A stretch of DNA of 64,000 bases, from assembly GCF_000283155.1 (NCBI RefSeq), contig NW_004454193.1, forward strand, positions 8,499,569 to 8,563,568, in the 5' to 3' direction. Below, in pieces: positions 53,201 to 63,956 of this stretch (its first letter is position 1; each line of letters opens with the position of its first letter). This DNA comes from Ceratotherium simum simum (lineage: Eukaryota > Chordata > Mammalia > Perissodactyla > Rhinocerotidae). Both the position numbers and the translations under genes were made by a program. Below the pieces are notes generated by a model that was not told the origin of the DNA, searched no databases, and saw only the letters and a list, made by a program, of their open reading frames with translations.

Positions 53201-56200
53201 CCCAACATACGCTTAACACTCAATACAGGTCCTACAGTCATCACTCTGAGAGGTTAGAATGTGGGTTTTCCAGTCTGTTCTCTGTGCCTGGTCTCCTGAG
53301 GTAGTCAAAGTGCGTGCCGTTCCCAAGGCCGGTGAGGCCTCGGTGAGATAAAGAATGTGTCTGCACTTATGCACCAGGCACACTCCCTGGCAGATAAGGG
53401 CCCTGTGCCTGGGTGGGCCCTGCCTACCCTTCAGATAAGGCAGAAGGCCAGCCCCACCCAGCCCTAGATGCCCCCTGGAGCTGCAGTGCCCCGGCTCCGC
53501 ACAGGCTGAGGGGCCCCGGGCGGAACCTCCACCCTTCAGACCTCAGTCTTCCCCTCTGTACAGTGGGAGCAGGGAGGTCCAGCTCAGTGTTCTGCAGGCT
53601 CCCCTCAGTCTGAGGCCTGAGGCCTCTCAATGCAGGCCTCCTCCGGGGGGGCCCAAAGCCCTCGCTCCCTTGCCCTGGGGGGACTCCACCAATCACACGA
53701 GCACTAAGCTAACTCCCGAAGATGGTCATCCCAGCTCTCCTTTGAATCCTCCCCACTTCCTGGGCTGGGTCAGACCTTGTAGGTTCACTGTGTGGCCTTG
53801 GGAGAGTCACCTGACCTTTCTGGTCTGTTTCTTCATCTGACACGTGAGAGGGTTGGGCAGGTACACCTATGCGGGTCACCTTACAGGTATGTCATGCAGG
53901 TAGAATGATATGAAGGACAAGTTAACAGCTGTGGCGGTCGGTCGTGAGTGGCTATGAGGGCTGTCAGACAGGGGTGGGGGGAGTGAACCCCAGAGGGAGG
54001 GACCCAAGAGGAGGCACAGCACCTCGGAGCCTGGAGGACGACACTGGGGTCACAAACTCAGCAGCCCACCGAGGCAGGCAGGTCATAAAAATGACTGAGG
54101 TGGGCCAGGTGGGGTCTGTGGAGCTGAGCAGGGCCTGCTAGTGTCTGGGGGAACGCAGGCCCAGGGTAGCCAGAACTGTCTATTTCTCAAGAGACACTAG
54201 AAATCTGAAAATTTCTATGTGAAATCTTAGCTTTTTAAATGTTGGCAAAGAAACCAAAGGTTTAGAAACAACGTGAGGGCAGAGCCCCCAGGACTCCCTT
54301 CTCCCCACCGCACCATCCAGGAAATGAGGCCCAGGGGGATGACACAAACCCTTCCCGGGGTTCCCCCTCGCAGGGACACATCTGAGCAGCTGAGGACACT
54401 CAGAACTTGGCCTGGCCAGTCCCAGCCTCCACCCCCGCCCTGGCCCTTCTCCCTACAGTGAAAGGGACTTTATGGGGACAAAAAGCCACCCATTGTGTCA
54501 CAAGAGACAAAAGCACAACGGACAGAGGCTCCAGGCGCCTGGGCTGGCCACAGCAACCCCACACCAGCCCCTCCCCGTGCAGAGGGGGCGGCCTTGGGGG
54601 GAAGGCTCCTTGGAATTCCGGAGCGGTACACTGGCATTGAGAATCCTGGGGCCATCACACCCCAGCTCTGCAGGAGGCCCAAGAGCAAATTCAGAACCAG
54701 CAGGAGCCAACAGACGGGTCTGGGTGGTATTCAACTCCTCCGAGCCTCCCTTTTGTTATCTGCAAAGAGTTACCAAATCAAGTCGTCCAGTCATTGAAGG
54801 AACTCTCCTGGAGGCCCGCTCTGCGCGGGTACAGTAGGGAGCGCAGCTGCCAGGGTCCCCGCACGCATGCGCACACACGCAGCTCCCAGCCTGGGCTGCT
54901 GCAGGGAGATGGCTGATGATGGGAACACTGGCTCAGCACCTGGTTGACCTCAAGTGCTTTCCAAATGTGGCCTTTATCACGTTCCTTGTTAGTCCTGAGT
55001 CCTGAGTCTCAGAACTGGGATTTTGTGTGTGTGTGTGTGTGTGTGTGACGAAGATTAGCCCTGATCTAACATCTGTTGCCAATCCTCCTTTTGCTGAGGA
55101 AGATTGGCCCTGAGCTAACATCCGTGCCCATCTTCCTCTACTTTATATGTGGGACGCTGCCACAGCGTGGCTTGACAAGTGGTGCATGGGTCCGTGCCCA
55201 GGATCCGAACCTGTAAACCCCGGACTGCCGAAGCGGAGCACACGAACTGAACCACTACACCACTGGGCCGGCCCCAGAACTGAGATTTTCAAATCCCAGA
55301 GATGGAAAAGATTTCTGCACACCGATGTGTGCACACCAATGGCCCACCACCCCAAGAGCTCCCTAATAGGACCTCCAGCCCCTGTGTGCACCCTGCATGT
55401 CAAGGAGCCCACTGCCACCGTTGTCCCTTCATGGCGTCCCTCAGGGTTTTAGAAACATCTTCCCAGCATGAAGCTCAAACTGCCCCCTGTTTACCCCACC
55501 CTGGTTCCCACTCAGCACTCTGGGGCCAGACGCCAAGCAGGTCCCCTCCACAGGCGGCCCCAGGTGTGTGAAGGCAGGTGGGGCCCCCTAGAGTCACACC
55601 CCCAAGTTCTTCCCTGGCTTCCAGAGCAAGAGGCAGTGTTCCTCGGTGAGGTTCCAGAAATTTAGAGCTTGCCTGCCTGCCTGCCCACCCTCCCCTCCTC
55701 CTTGCCCCCTCCCTCCCTCAGGGGTCTCCTGGCCCACCCCAGGAGGCCTACCTGTGCCTCCCCGGCTCTAAGACCCTTACAGCCACACAGAGTTTTCCCA
55801 GGAAGGCTCAGCCCCCTTGTAGGGCCCCAGCTGAAGTCCAGCCGCAAACCCCTCATTCACAGCCCCCCTCACTCGCCCCGCCAGGCGCCCAGTAGAGCTT
55901 CACTCCCGCGGAACCCAACCCTCTCTCCAGTACAGCACTGGGCCCATTTCACAGATGAGGACACCAAGCTCTGGGAAGATCTGGACCTGGCCCAAGGTCA
56001 TGCATGGTAAGGGGTGGGGCCCGGGCAGGCCTGTGGTCCAGCAGATGCAGATGCCCAGAGGAGGACAGGCCCTGAATCCCAGGAAGAGGACACTCCCCTG
56101 GAGACTAATGTGTTTGGAGGGAGCACCACTGCCCTGGAGGCCAGAGCAAAGAAGGGGCAGGGGCAGACCTCGAACCCTGGGCAGAGGGGATGCCAAGCTT

Positions 56201-59200
56201 CTGTTCCCGGCACCCCAGGCAGGACCCACCCTGCCATCGGCCCTCCAGAGAGCTGGCTGTTGGGAGCACAGGGAACTTTGTTAGCCCCATGAGGCCTGGC
56301 CTCTCCACCTGCTGGGCCACAAGGTGGGGGGACAGCCCAAAGTGGGGTCTTCCTTCTTCCCTGGACTTCCTTCCTCGGACACCGGCTCCAGTCCCGACGC
56401 TGGCACGAATGTTTCGGGTGACCTTGAGCGAGCCCTGTCCCATCTCAACTTCAAGGAGGGAAGGGGGACCCCAGCCGGCTAACCTTATACAGAGTGGCAG
56501 ACCACCTGGTGACCGACCCCCCTCAACTCCAGTTAAGGTTGGAATGTTCTGGAACAGGCCCAGGACTGCTCCCTGGCAGCTCATACCCTGGGCCCTGACT
56601 GATCTTCGGCCCTTGTCTTCCTGCCCTCTCCTCTCTGAGAGACTCTGAGGTGCCACCCTGGTCTCTCCCCTACCCCGGGCAAACAGGACGGGCCAGCCCA
56701 GTCCAACAGCAAAGGGCCTATTAATATCCAGAGCTGGGCTCACTCCGCTGCTAAGAGAAACAGGCTCTCGCCCACAGGTCCAGATCTCCATGGGGACCAG
56801 GGTGGGACCCCTGCAGCTCTCTCAGGCCATCTCTAGAAGCAGGAAATCAAGGCCTCGTCCTCAGTGAATCCCACCACAAACACTCACCAGCTGACAAGGA
56901 GAGACCAACACCCGGCCCTGACACCCACCGAAACAGCGACCATCCACCACATGCAGCGGGCTTCGCAGCCTTTCCCTGTCGGCCCCGGCCAGCCCCTGCC
57001 AAGGGACGTGTCCTCTTTCCACTTACAGATGGTTAAGAAAATCACCCAAGGACACCCAGCCAGTAATGCTGAATTCAAGGCTATTGCTCCCTGCTGTGTG
57101 ATCCTGGGTAAGTGCCTTCCCCTCTCTGGGCCTGAGGGGCCTTCAAGTGCCACCTTCATAGGTTTTGCCAAACCCACAAACGACCTGCAGTATTTTTTTA
57201 CTCAATATTTTCATTTATTTGAAAGATTCCTTCATAAGCTTTTTTTATTTATTTTTGAAATATGTAATATATATGGCATGGTAGGTAACAAAACGGTGGG
57301 TTTTTTTTAGCATGTCTCCCTCCTCCCGATACTCAATTTCTTCCCAGGGGCAACACGGGTTTCTTACATGTCACTCCAGAGACTGTCCACACACACACAC
57401 ACACACACACACTTCACATTGGTGTGTATACAGTCTGTGTGTATTTCTCCCGTATAAATGGTAGTATTCTATACACACAGTTTTGCACCCTGTCTTTTTT
57501 TCCACTTAACCATATAGCCTGGAGACTGTCCTTCATTATACATGGAGCTGACTTACTGTTTTCTTTGAGGGGTAAGACATTACATTTTTCCTGACTGCAT
57601 AGTAGGCCATTGCACAAAGGTAGCATCATTTATTTAACCAGTCCTCACTGATGAATGTCTATATATCACACAAATAAGTCAATAATTTTAAAAGGAAACT
57701 TTTAAATCACTAAAAAGTAGAAAACCTGCATTATCCACCACAATAGAAGCTAACTATAAAATTAAGCACACCAAAAATATAATGTTAATACATCCTAGTT
57801 GTCTCCCAGGGTTCAAAGATCCTGATTAAAGAAAAAAAAAGTGACGGGAAGATGCTAGCATGTCTTTAGCACTAAAGTGCTCTGTCTCCTCTCGTCCTCG
57901 CTCAGGAGCGTGACTGACTGTCGATGACACTTTCCAAGTTCGATACCAAGAGAATTTCTTTATTACCTCAGAGCAGCCAAGTCCTAACTCGGACTTAATT
58001 CCCAGAAGCCCCCAAGAAAAACGGAAAAAGAAAGAAAACAAGAAGTTCAGCAACATAAAAAGTCTGTGTAGCCAAAAAAGAAAAAACCGCCACAAGCTAA
58101 GTCAATAACAGAACCAGGAAAAAAAATGTGCAAATTACCTAGAGCTCCTAACAATCCACAAGACAAAGACCAACAACTCAATAGACGGGAAAGAATACAA
58201 ACAGACAAGGAAATACAAGCGGCTCAAACATATTTTTAAAAGGTCAAGTTCACTCAGAAGAGAAATGCAAATACTGTACTCTGACTTGCCGTTTTCGCCT
58301 GTCCGGCCGGGGCACGGGCACACGTGCTAATTCACCAGGCTGGCGAGGCTGTGGGGAAGGGGCACTCTGCCAGGGGGCTCACTGGGGACGGGTGTGCGCC
58401 CTACGGAGGGCATCTGGCACCCTCTATCAAAATCACCAACCTACGCGCCCCGCCCCAGCGGCCCCACTTCTGGAAATGTGCTGCACAGACGCGCCCAGTG
58501 GCACAACGGACGGTACAGACAGACGTCACGCTCCACGCACTGAGACAGAAAGACCGGCAAGACAGAGTTTTAGGTGCAAAAGGACAAGGGACAGAGATTT
58601 TTCACTGTGCTCTTTCCCACTCTGTCTTATTCCTGAGTGTTGTAAATATATTACCTGCTAAAGAAATTCAGGAAATAAAGGATTAAAAAAGAAAGACACA
58701 CGCCGCGCGTGTGCGCTGACATGGAGCACCCCTGGGTGTGTTGGCCGGGGAGCAAGCACGGCAGGGCACATGCACGGGTGCTCCCATCCGTGTTCGCTTA
58801 GTGAGGGTGGGGTCGTGTGCAGAAATACGCATCCACTCACCTGGATGCTACACACGCAATGGCGGTCCCCTCGGGCAAGGGCGGTGGGGGACCCATTGGG
58901 GATGAGAGACTACATTTTCATTAATGACCCTATGTAGTGTCCGAACGTTTGCTGTATGTATGTATAATTTTTTCAAAGATTAAAACAATTTCAAAAAATT
59001 AAAAAATGGCCAAATGAGGCGGGGCTTCAGTGACACTGTGGGATACCCTGCGACAGTCACAAAGGAGAGAGATGGCGCTACCATAAGGAGATGGCAGGTG
59101 CACGGGGTGTGAGAAAAGCAACTTGCCCAAGAAAGGATACGGAGTAAAACCATCAACGTTTTTAAAAATGCGCAGGAAAAAGAACTGGAAACCCCCAAAA

Positions 59201-62200
59201 CAGTGGTCCCTTGGGAAGAGGGGCAGGTGATCCAAGAATAACATTAGCCTCATCTGTAATAGGTTTTTATTTTTAAGGAGAATGTGTTCATCTATTTATT
59301 ACGTAATTATAAATTAATTCCAAACACCCAACACCCTCCCTGCCACAACAAGCAGGGAGCGTGGGTGGAGCCAACAACACAAAACACTGGTTTGCCTAGT
59401 GCTGCAGAGCTGGGTGGGAGGAAGATGGTGAGCATGCCGGGCCTGGAACGCTGCACTAAGGAGACGACCCCACAAAGCCCTGGGAGACCCCGACGCTGCA
59501 GTCCCAGTGCGACCCACCTCTGCTCATACCTCTCAGAATCGTCTAGGCAGCCTCTTCCTGGAGGTCAGAGGTGACTTGCAGGCCCTGCCCTGCCCCCCAC
59601 CTAGAGGAGCTGACCTGCCTGCTGGGGCTGAAGACAGAGCCAGGATCACCATGAGGAAGAACTTTCCAACATTCCCAAGTGCACAAGGATGGAGCAGGCA
59701 GCCTTGAGAGGGACAGAGCTCCCTATCCCTGGAAGCATGCAAGCTCGTGTTGAGCATGTATCAACGTCCCTCTGGGAGAAGCATAACAGCCCTAGGATTC
59801 TATGAATCCTAACTGCCCTTCCTTCCAGCAGACTCTGCACCAGGCCCTTTGCAGCATCATCTTCCACAGTCCTCACAATCCCACCATCACCATGTCACAA
59901 ACAAGGAAACTGCGGCTCAGGGAAATCAGGGGACTGACTCAAGATCACACAGCCAGGAAGGGGCAGAGGCGGGATTTAACCCAAGGCTCTGCTTCTGGGC
60001 CTGTTAGTGCTCTCGGCACCACCCATCGGAGCATCATGATCTAGGAACAGGTGAGGCTTCCGATCTGTTTATTCACCTGCAGACCGGGAATTGTGTGTCC
60101 ACCCCCAATGCCAGGAGGCAGGACAAGAAGGAAGGACAGAAGGTGCCAAACCCAAATGACCCCACTGCCACAGGGCATTCGTGCGGCTTCTACATCCTGG
60201 GCCTCCAGGAGGCCTTCTGACTGCCAGGACCTTGCACAAGTTCTGGTCTGTTCCAGACCTCCTTCATACCGCCCCTTCCATACAACTAAGCCCTTCAGAG
60301 TACACGTCTGTCAGGAAGCCTTCCCTAGTGGCCCTGGCCCCTGATGGGTCTCCCTTCCTGAAGTCCCTCTGATTCCCTTCCAAAGCACCCTGGGGACCCC
60401 CACTCCCCACAAAACCAAAACCAAAAACAAAACAGGAAGCATAGCTAGAGCCAGGCTTTGGATTCCCAGATCTGAGTGCAAATCCCAGCTCTGTCACTCA
60501 ACCCCATGTGACCTTGGACAAGCTCGTCACCTTCTCTGAGCCTCTTGCCTCATCAGTAAACCGAGGTAAGATCACCTTTCCCCCCAGGACTTAAGGAAGG
60601 TTAAAAAATTAAGAAATATATGGGCACTTAACAGCATTTACTTTATACTTATTTCTATAAAGGCTTTGGGATCCACCATAAGCACGAGTGAACCACACCT
60701 TCCACAACATTCCTCCACGCGCTAGCCACACAAAGATCTGCTGCATCAAACTTCCAGGTTTTTATAACCAAAAGAGTTGTCTCTAGATCAAACTTGCCTG
60801 TCTCCTTTTTTAGAAGCTGTCTGCATAAATTCATTGTTTCCCTTTTTGCTTAGGGTGCTAGGAAGCTCAACAAAGAATCAACGCCTTAAACTTTCTACCA
60901 ATTCCTGGTACAATGATCTCTTCTTAGCTCTAAAGAGAGCTAAGTTAACCCCCCCGACCCCCTACATACACCACCAACTTTAAAAAATACACTACTTTAA
61001 TTTTTCTGTCTTATGTGGCTTAATACATATTCCATCTAATGTTCTTTCTGGAACTAGATGGGGCGGGGGGGCGGTGATAAATTAGTGAACACTGAGGCTG
61101 ATTCTTCAGGACACATTTACTACTAGACACAGAACACATCTCCTTCTCAAGGAACTGGGCCTTTCAACTTGCTCCCCCCACACACACACACACACATCTG
61201 GACCACTTCACCAAATCCTGGGAATCAGAGGGGTGTGATGGAGAATTAGCTTTCATCTTCCCATTTACTGCCTCCTCCATGCAGCCTTCCCTGATCCCTC
61301 CATGGGAAGCACCTCCCCTGGGGACCTTCCTCACAGATCAAGAGCTTCTGGAGAGCAGGCGCTGGGCCTGGGGTCTCCATCACTCCTTCAACAGCACCAG
61401 ACCCTGTGCCCGGGGGGGGCGGGGGGGGGGGGAAGCAGAGCTGAGTGTGGTAATTAAGAGCTCGGGCCAGAAACGTCATACTACTCAGGGCTTGGATCCC
61501 CTGTGGAGGAGGACTGTGAGATCTTGGGCAGAGAGCTGACCTCTGAGCCTCAATTTCCCCACCAGTAAAATGGGGAAGAATAGGAGGATATAAAGCCCTT
61601 GGCAAAGGGCCTGGAGCCTAATGGGTACCTGGCTGGTGGGAGCTGTTATGGCTTCCCAGCAGATGCGGAGCCCGCTGGGTGAACCTCCCTGTCTCAGACC
61701 CAGTGGAACTGTCCGTTGCCATAGAAACAGCTCAGGAACCTGCTTATCCCACAAGCAGATTGGGGAAGGCACTAATAGGTGCAGGTTTTAGAACTCTGAG
61801 GGGAGACCCTCATTCCCCACCCCATCCCCTAACCCCCAAAGCACCGCAAGGAGGGCAAAGGAAGGCCACCCCCCTCACACCCAGTCCCTGCGAGTCTGGA
61901 GACCTAAGCGTTCCAGCACAGGGCTCCTGGTGGGTCCCACGTTCTATCTGGACCTCAGTGTCTACGTTTGCGCAATGGGACCAGATGTGCAGGACTGAGT
62001 GCTGAGCCCACAGGGACATCCCGCCCCCCGTCAGAGCCACAAGCCTCCCCCAGAGGAAGCTACCCAGGTCCTTGCAGGCACAGCAGGACCTTCCTCTTCC
62101 TCTAATTCTCATCGTTCAAGTGCAAAAGGAGCCGGTGCGCAGGCCTGTCCACGGGAGCTAACCCCCGGGGTCCGCGCCGCCGCCTCATCATCCTCCGCCC

Positions 62201-63956
62201 GGCGGCGATCTCCGCTGTTCCAAAACCTCCTAGGGCTGCCAACAGGGCAAGGCCACCGTTTCTCGCAGAGGTGCTCGGGCCCCTGGCGAATGGCCACCCC
62301 AGAAACAAGTGCTTCAACTCCAGCTTCACCCACCTGTTGGCTACTCGCCTCAACTTCCCTTGCACTCTCGCATGGCACCTCTCCTCCAGGAGCCTTCCTG
62401 GACTTACACTCCACCTCCCTCTGCTCCGCCCTCTCACACCCCCGGGACCCCGGCTCCCCTCCTGCTCGCTGCCCCCCGCTCACAGGCTCCAGCCGGGGGC
62501 CGGCACACAGCAGCGCTCCAGAAGGGCTCTTCCTACCTGCAGATTTCAATCAGTCCCCGCACCGACCTCCTACCCTGCCCCCCTTCCCCTCCAGAGAATC
62601 TCCAAAACAACTCTGGGAGAAAAGTTTAAAATGTAGATTTCTGGGCTGCACTTCCTGAGATTGAAATTCCAATTCCACATTTTTTCCGGGGGTGGGGACC
62701 AAGAATCTACATTTTAAACAAACCTCTCCGAGAGAGTCTGAGGCTGAGGTGGGGGAGGGGGGCCCACAGGAAGAGATTTGAGAAATGCTGAAACAGAGGT
62801 AGCGCCGACCCAGGAGGAGGCAGGCCCTCACCCGGGGGGAGGGCGGGGTGGGAGGCTGGGTCTCAGACCACCCTGCCTTCCAGCCCGAGCCTGGCTAGAA
62901 CCCAGCAGTAGGGGGACAGCGAGAGATGCCCTAAAGAAAATGGATCGCAGCCCACCTCCAGTTCCGCCCTAGCACTCTGAAAATGGACCAGGCCCTCAGC
63001 TGGTGGGAAAGCCTCCGGCAGGGGCAGCCGCCCAGCCACCTCACTCGCCCCAGAGGGTACTATGGGAAGAAGGCTAACACCCCCAGGCCTGAAACTGGTG
63101 AGGGGAGAGAGGTGTTCCATCGGCCCGCCTCAGCTGGGGTCTGCAGAGGGTCTGGGAGACACAGCAGTCTGGCCTCTGGCTTCCCACAGCCACCTCCCCC
63201 CAGCGCCGGGTGCAGTATCTCGGCCCCGCGGGGCCGACCAAACCGGCTGGAACCCGGCGGGTCACCCAGTGGAAGCCAGAAGGAAGCCCACAGGGCCGTG
63301 CCCAAGTGTGTTTGTTGCAACGACGTGCCCTCTCGATGAGACGAGGAGGGTTCTGGGGTGCAGCCACGCGGAGCCGCTGGGAGCTCTGCAGAGGGTTGGC
63401 CGAGAGTGAACTTTGCCCCAGGCCGGGTCCCCTGGAGGGCTGGGGACAGAGTCCTGGCAAAGAGAGAGAGTGACAGAGACAGAGAGAGTCGTGCGCAGTG
63501 ATGGTGGCTTCTGTGGGTGGCCTCTGGTGACCCCCTGGGGGGCATGATGGGGCGTTGGAGAGTGGGCACGCTGAATATGGGTGCCCGGGGCGTGTGCTCG
63601 CAGGGACGACAACTGGGACGTCTCAAGGCGAAAGGGTTCCAGGGCGATCTCGGGGGCCGTTCTGGAGGCGCCCCGGGGTAGTTACGGCGCGTCTGGGCGC
63701 GTGTGAGCCTGAGTTGGGGGTCTACGGGGAACGAAGAAGGAGGGCAGCCCCGGAGTCTCCGATCCCTCCTGGCCTGGCCGGGACCCCCCACCCACCCTCG
63801 CGGCCCTGCGCGCGCCCTCACCAGCTGCAGCAGCATGAGCGCACCGAGGCTGGAGCGCACGAAGCCCGGGTCGGGACGCAGCGCCGAGACCGAGGCGCCG
63901 GCGCCCTGCGTGGGGCTGCTGGTTCTGGTGCTCACTTTGGACGGGAACTCGGCCAT
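44168..63956 (-). CDS. PLLP: PLLP, plasmolipin (4 coding exons, 182 aa)
   Basis: On the minus strand four exons join in phase 0: 63956-63822, 48020-47847, 45518-45396, 44284-44168. They give 182 codons plus TAG, the usual plasmolipin length. It is a MARVEL-domain tetraspan proteolipid of myelin and apical epithelial membranes, involved in lipid-raft sorting and post-Golgi/endosomal trafficking (established knowledge). Predicted membrane helices: about 37-57, 66-89, 98-121 and 141-162; both ends are cytoplasmic. The N-terminus is Ser/Thr-rich, and the C-terminus ends Gly-Gly-Tyr-Ala. The start codon is in a near-perfect Kozak context (GCCGCCATGG). Intron 1 is about 15.8 kb. The gene converges with ARL2BP. 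Confidence 0.97.
44440..44600 (-). repeat. L2 fragment
   Basis: Reverse L2: ctcatttaacagctgttgg, gggtgccaggtgctgggg, cacattctagtcggggaaacc. Confidence 0.6.
44765..44900 (+). repeat. MIR fragment
   Basis: Carries the MIR core: cttcacctctctgagcctcagtttccttgtctgtgaaaaggg. Confidence 0.75.
45396..45518 (-). CDS. PLLP: PLLP coding exon 3
   Basis: 123 nt after CCCCCAG, donor CCTCT|gtgagt; codes residues 104-144, helix 3 and the second loop with Arg-Pro-Tyr-Asn-Gln-Arg. Confidence 0.96.
45519..47846 (-). other. PLLP intron 2
   Basis: GC-rich, with one composite ERE. Overlapping open frames at 46798-47740 on both strands are those expected of GC-rich DNA; no family similarity recognised. Confidence 0.6.
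46291..46595 (-). repeat. ERE-type SINE (composite form)
   Basis: Reverse copy of about 305 bp with doubled modules; duplication CCTTCAATCTT (46280-46290, 46596-46606). Confidence 0.95.
47847..48020 (-). CDS. PLLP: PLLP coding exon 2
   Basis: 174 nt after CCCTCCAG; codes residues 46-103, the rest of helix 1, the first loop (His-Leu-Tyr-Pro-Ala-Tyr) and helix 2. The donor region reads CTGGTGGTGAGT, so a GT three bases upstream competes with the annotated one. Confidence 0.96.
48130..48460 (+). repeat. L2 fragments
   Basis: A reverse stub (gaaatatttatttggctcctactgt) is followed by a forward 3' piece: tgagctccccagggcggg and gtacccagtacaggacagacc blocks in L2 order. Confidence 0.5.
48600..48720 (-). 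repeat. MIR fragment
   Basis: Reverse MIR block ccttacaggtgaaactgggcctcagagaagcc. Confidence 0.6.
48725..48910 (+). repeat. MIR SINE
   Basis: Forward MIR: gagcagctgtgtgaccttgggctcg, ctcatctgtaagatgagtacagtgacc, cctacctcacagggtt. Confidence 0.8.
48911..50681 (-). other. GC-rich unassigned part of PLLP intron 1
   Basis: 1.8 kb with open frames of up to 241 codons on both strands (for example 49676-50383 and 49803-50528). They are Pro/Ala/Gly/Arg-rich in every frame, have no domain I recognise and overlap one another, so I do not call them genes. Confidence 0.6.
50697..50907 (+). repeat. ERE-type SINE (short form)
   Basis: The best-preserved copy here: GGGGCCGGCCCCGTGGC head, intact tRNA-like boxes, (AATAAA) tail. 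Perfect 15-bp duplication AAGAAGAGACCAAGG (50682-50696, 50908-50922). The last base of the left duplicate overlaps the head G-run. Confidence 0.97.
51030..51180 (-). repeat. MIR fragment
   Basis: Reverse MIR: tatccccattttccaaacagaagctcagatgggg and cagaacttgaacccagatctgtcc. Confidence 0.65.
51865..52160 (-). repeat. L2 fragment
   Basis: Reverse L2: cactcagtcaacaagcatctactgagcacctacc, then gattttagcaagaggccaagaaagatctccctgggaagctgacatgggagc. Confidence 0.65.
52545..52937 (+). mobile_element. MLT1-type LTR (ERVL-MaLR)
   Basis: Colinear with MLT1A-like LTRs: gactggtgttcttataagaagaggga, ggaggcagagactggagtgatgtg, cttctagcctccagaactgtgagac, ttttaagccacctagtttgtggt and the end cagccttagcaaactaataca. 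No internal genes. Confidence 0.85.
53030..53230 (+). repeat. MIR SINE
   Basis: Strong MIR core: ctatctgtgtgacctcaggcaagctactgaacctctctgtgcctcag. Confidence 0.85.
53760..53900 (+). repeat. MIR fragment
   Basis: Contains actgtgtggccttgggagagtcacctgacctttctgg and ttcttcatctgacacgtgagagg. Confidence 0.65.
55025..55274 (-). repeat. ERE-type SINE (long-tail form) with (TG)n tail
   Basis: Reverse copy; a (TG)12-like run occupies its tail. Duplication CAGAACTGGGATTTT with one mismatch (55010-55024, 55275-55289). Confidence 0.94.
55925..56060 (-). repeat. MIR fragment
   Basis: Reverse MIR: cccatttcacagatgaggacaccaagctctgggaagatctggacctggcccaaggtcatgcatgg. Confidence 0.55.
56061..57189 (-). other. 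Unassigned part of PLLP intron 1
   Basis: GC-rich and without recognised repeats. A 228-codon minus-strand open frame (56105-56791) shows no recognisable motif. Confidence 0.55.
57190..57690 (-). repeat. L1M-type 3'-end relic
   Basis: Reverse L1-like blocks including ccacttaaccatatagcctggagactgtccttc and cctgactgcatagtaggccattgcacaaaggtagcatcatttatttaaccagtcc. A (CA)n microsatellite sits inside it at 57388-57412. Confidence 0.6.
57930..59330 (+). repeat. L1M-type 3'-end relic, forward, GC-shifted
   Basis: Recognisable L1 3' blocks: gaagagaaatgcaaatac, tggcgaggctgtggggaaggggcactctgcc, tctatcaaaatcacc, ccccacttctggaaatgtg, and a distal UTR-like agtggtcccttgggaagagg to cgtaattataaattaa. The middle is unusually CpG-rich for an L1. 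Boundaries are approximate and a unique stretch may separate two pieces near 58.7-58.95 kb. Confidence 0.55.
59825..60030 (-). repeat. MIR SINE
   Basis: Reverse MIR: acaaggaaactgcggctcagggaaatcagggg, gatcacacagccaggaaggggcagaggcgggatttaacc. Confidence 0.8.
60170..60370 (+). repeat. L2 fragment
   Basis: Block caggaagccttccctagtggccctggcccc resembles the L2 3' region; short and diverged. Confidence 0.4.
60440..60660 (+). repeat. MIR SINE
   Basis: Forward MIR: gagtgcaaatcccagctctgtcactc, tgtgaccttggacaagctcgtcaccttctctgagcctc. Confidence 0.8.
61179..61196. repeat. (CA)n microsatellite
   Basis: Nine CA units after a short C-run in PLLP intron 1. Confidence 0.85.
61411..61432. repeat. Poly(G) run with one interruption
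   Basis: A G-run of about 21 bases broken by a single C on the plus strand; a potential G-quadruplex on the PLLP template strand. Length is prone to sequencing error. Confidence 0.8.
61440..61640 (+). repeat. MIR SINE
   Basis: Forward MIR: gtgtggtaattaagagctcggg, ctgacctctgagcctcaatttccccaccagtaaaatgggg. Confidence 0.8.
61640..62611 (-). other. GC-rich distal part of PLLP intron 1
   Basis: Overlapping open frames (61999-62658 plus strand; 62109-62549 minus strand) are compositionally biased and match nothing I know. No repeat identified. Confidence 0.55.
62612..62800. mobile_element. MER5-like hAT fossil
   Basis: The blocks taaaatgtagatttctgggctgcac and gggggtggggaccaagaatctacattttaaac form an inverted pair, as in MER5-type non-autonomous hAT elements, followed by gagagtctgaggctgagg and gagaaatgctga. 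Confidence 0.6.

Noticed and set aside
60923..60944. 9-bp hairpin CTTAGCTCT / AGAGCTAAG with a 4-nt loop
   Set aside because: Too short to stand out from chance and with no supporting context.
63060..63956. A 298-codon minus-strand frame starting at the PLLP ATG
   Set aside because: Only the first 45 codons are PLLP exon 1; the rest is read-through into intron 1 after a good GTGAGG donor, into GC-rich sequence.
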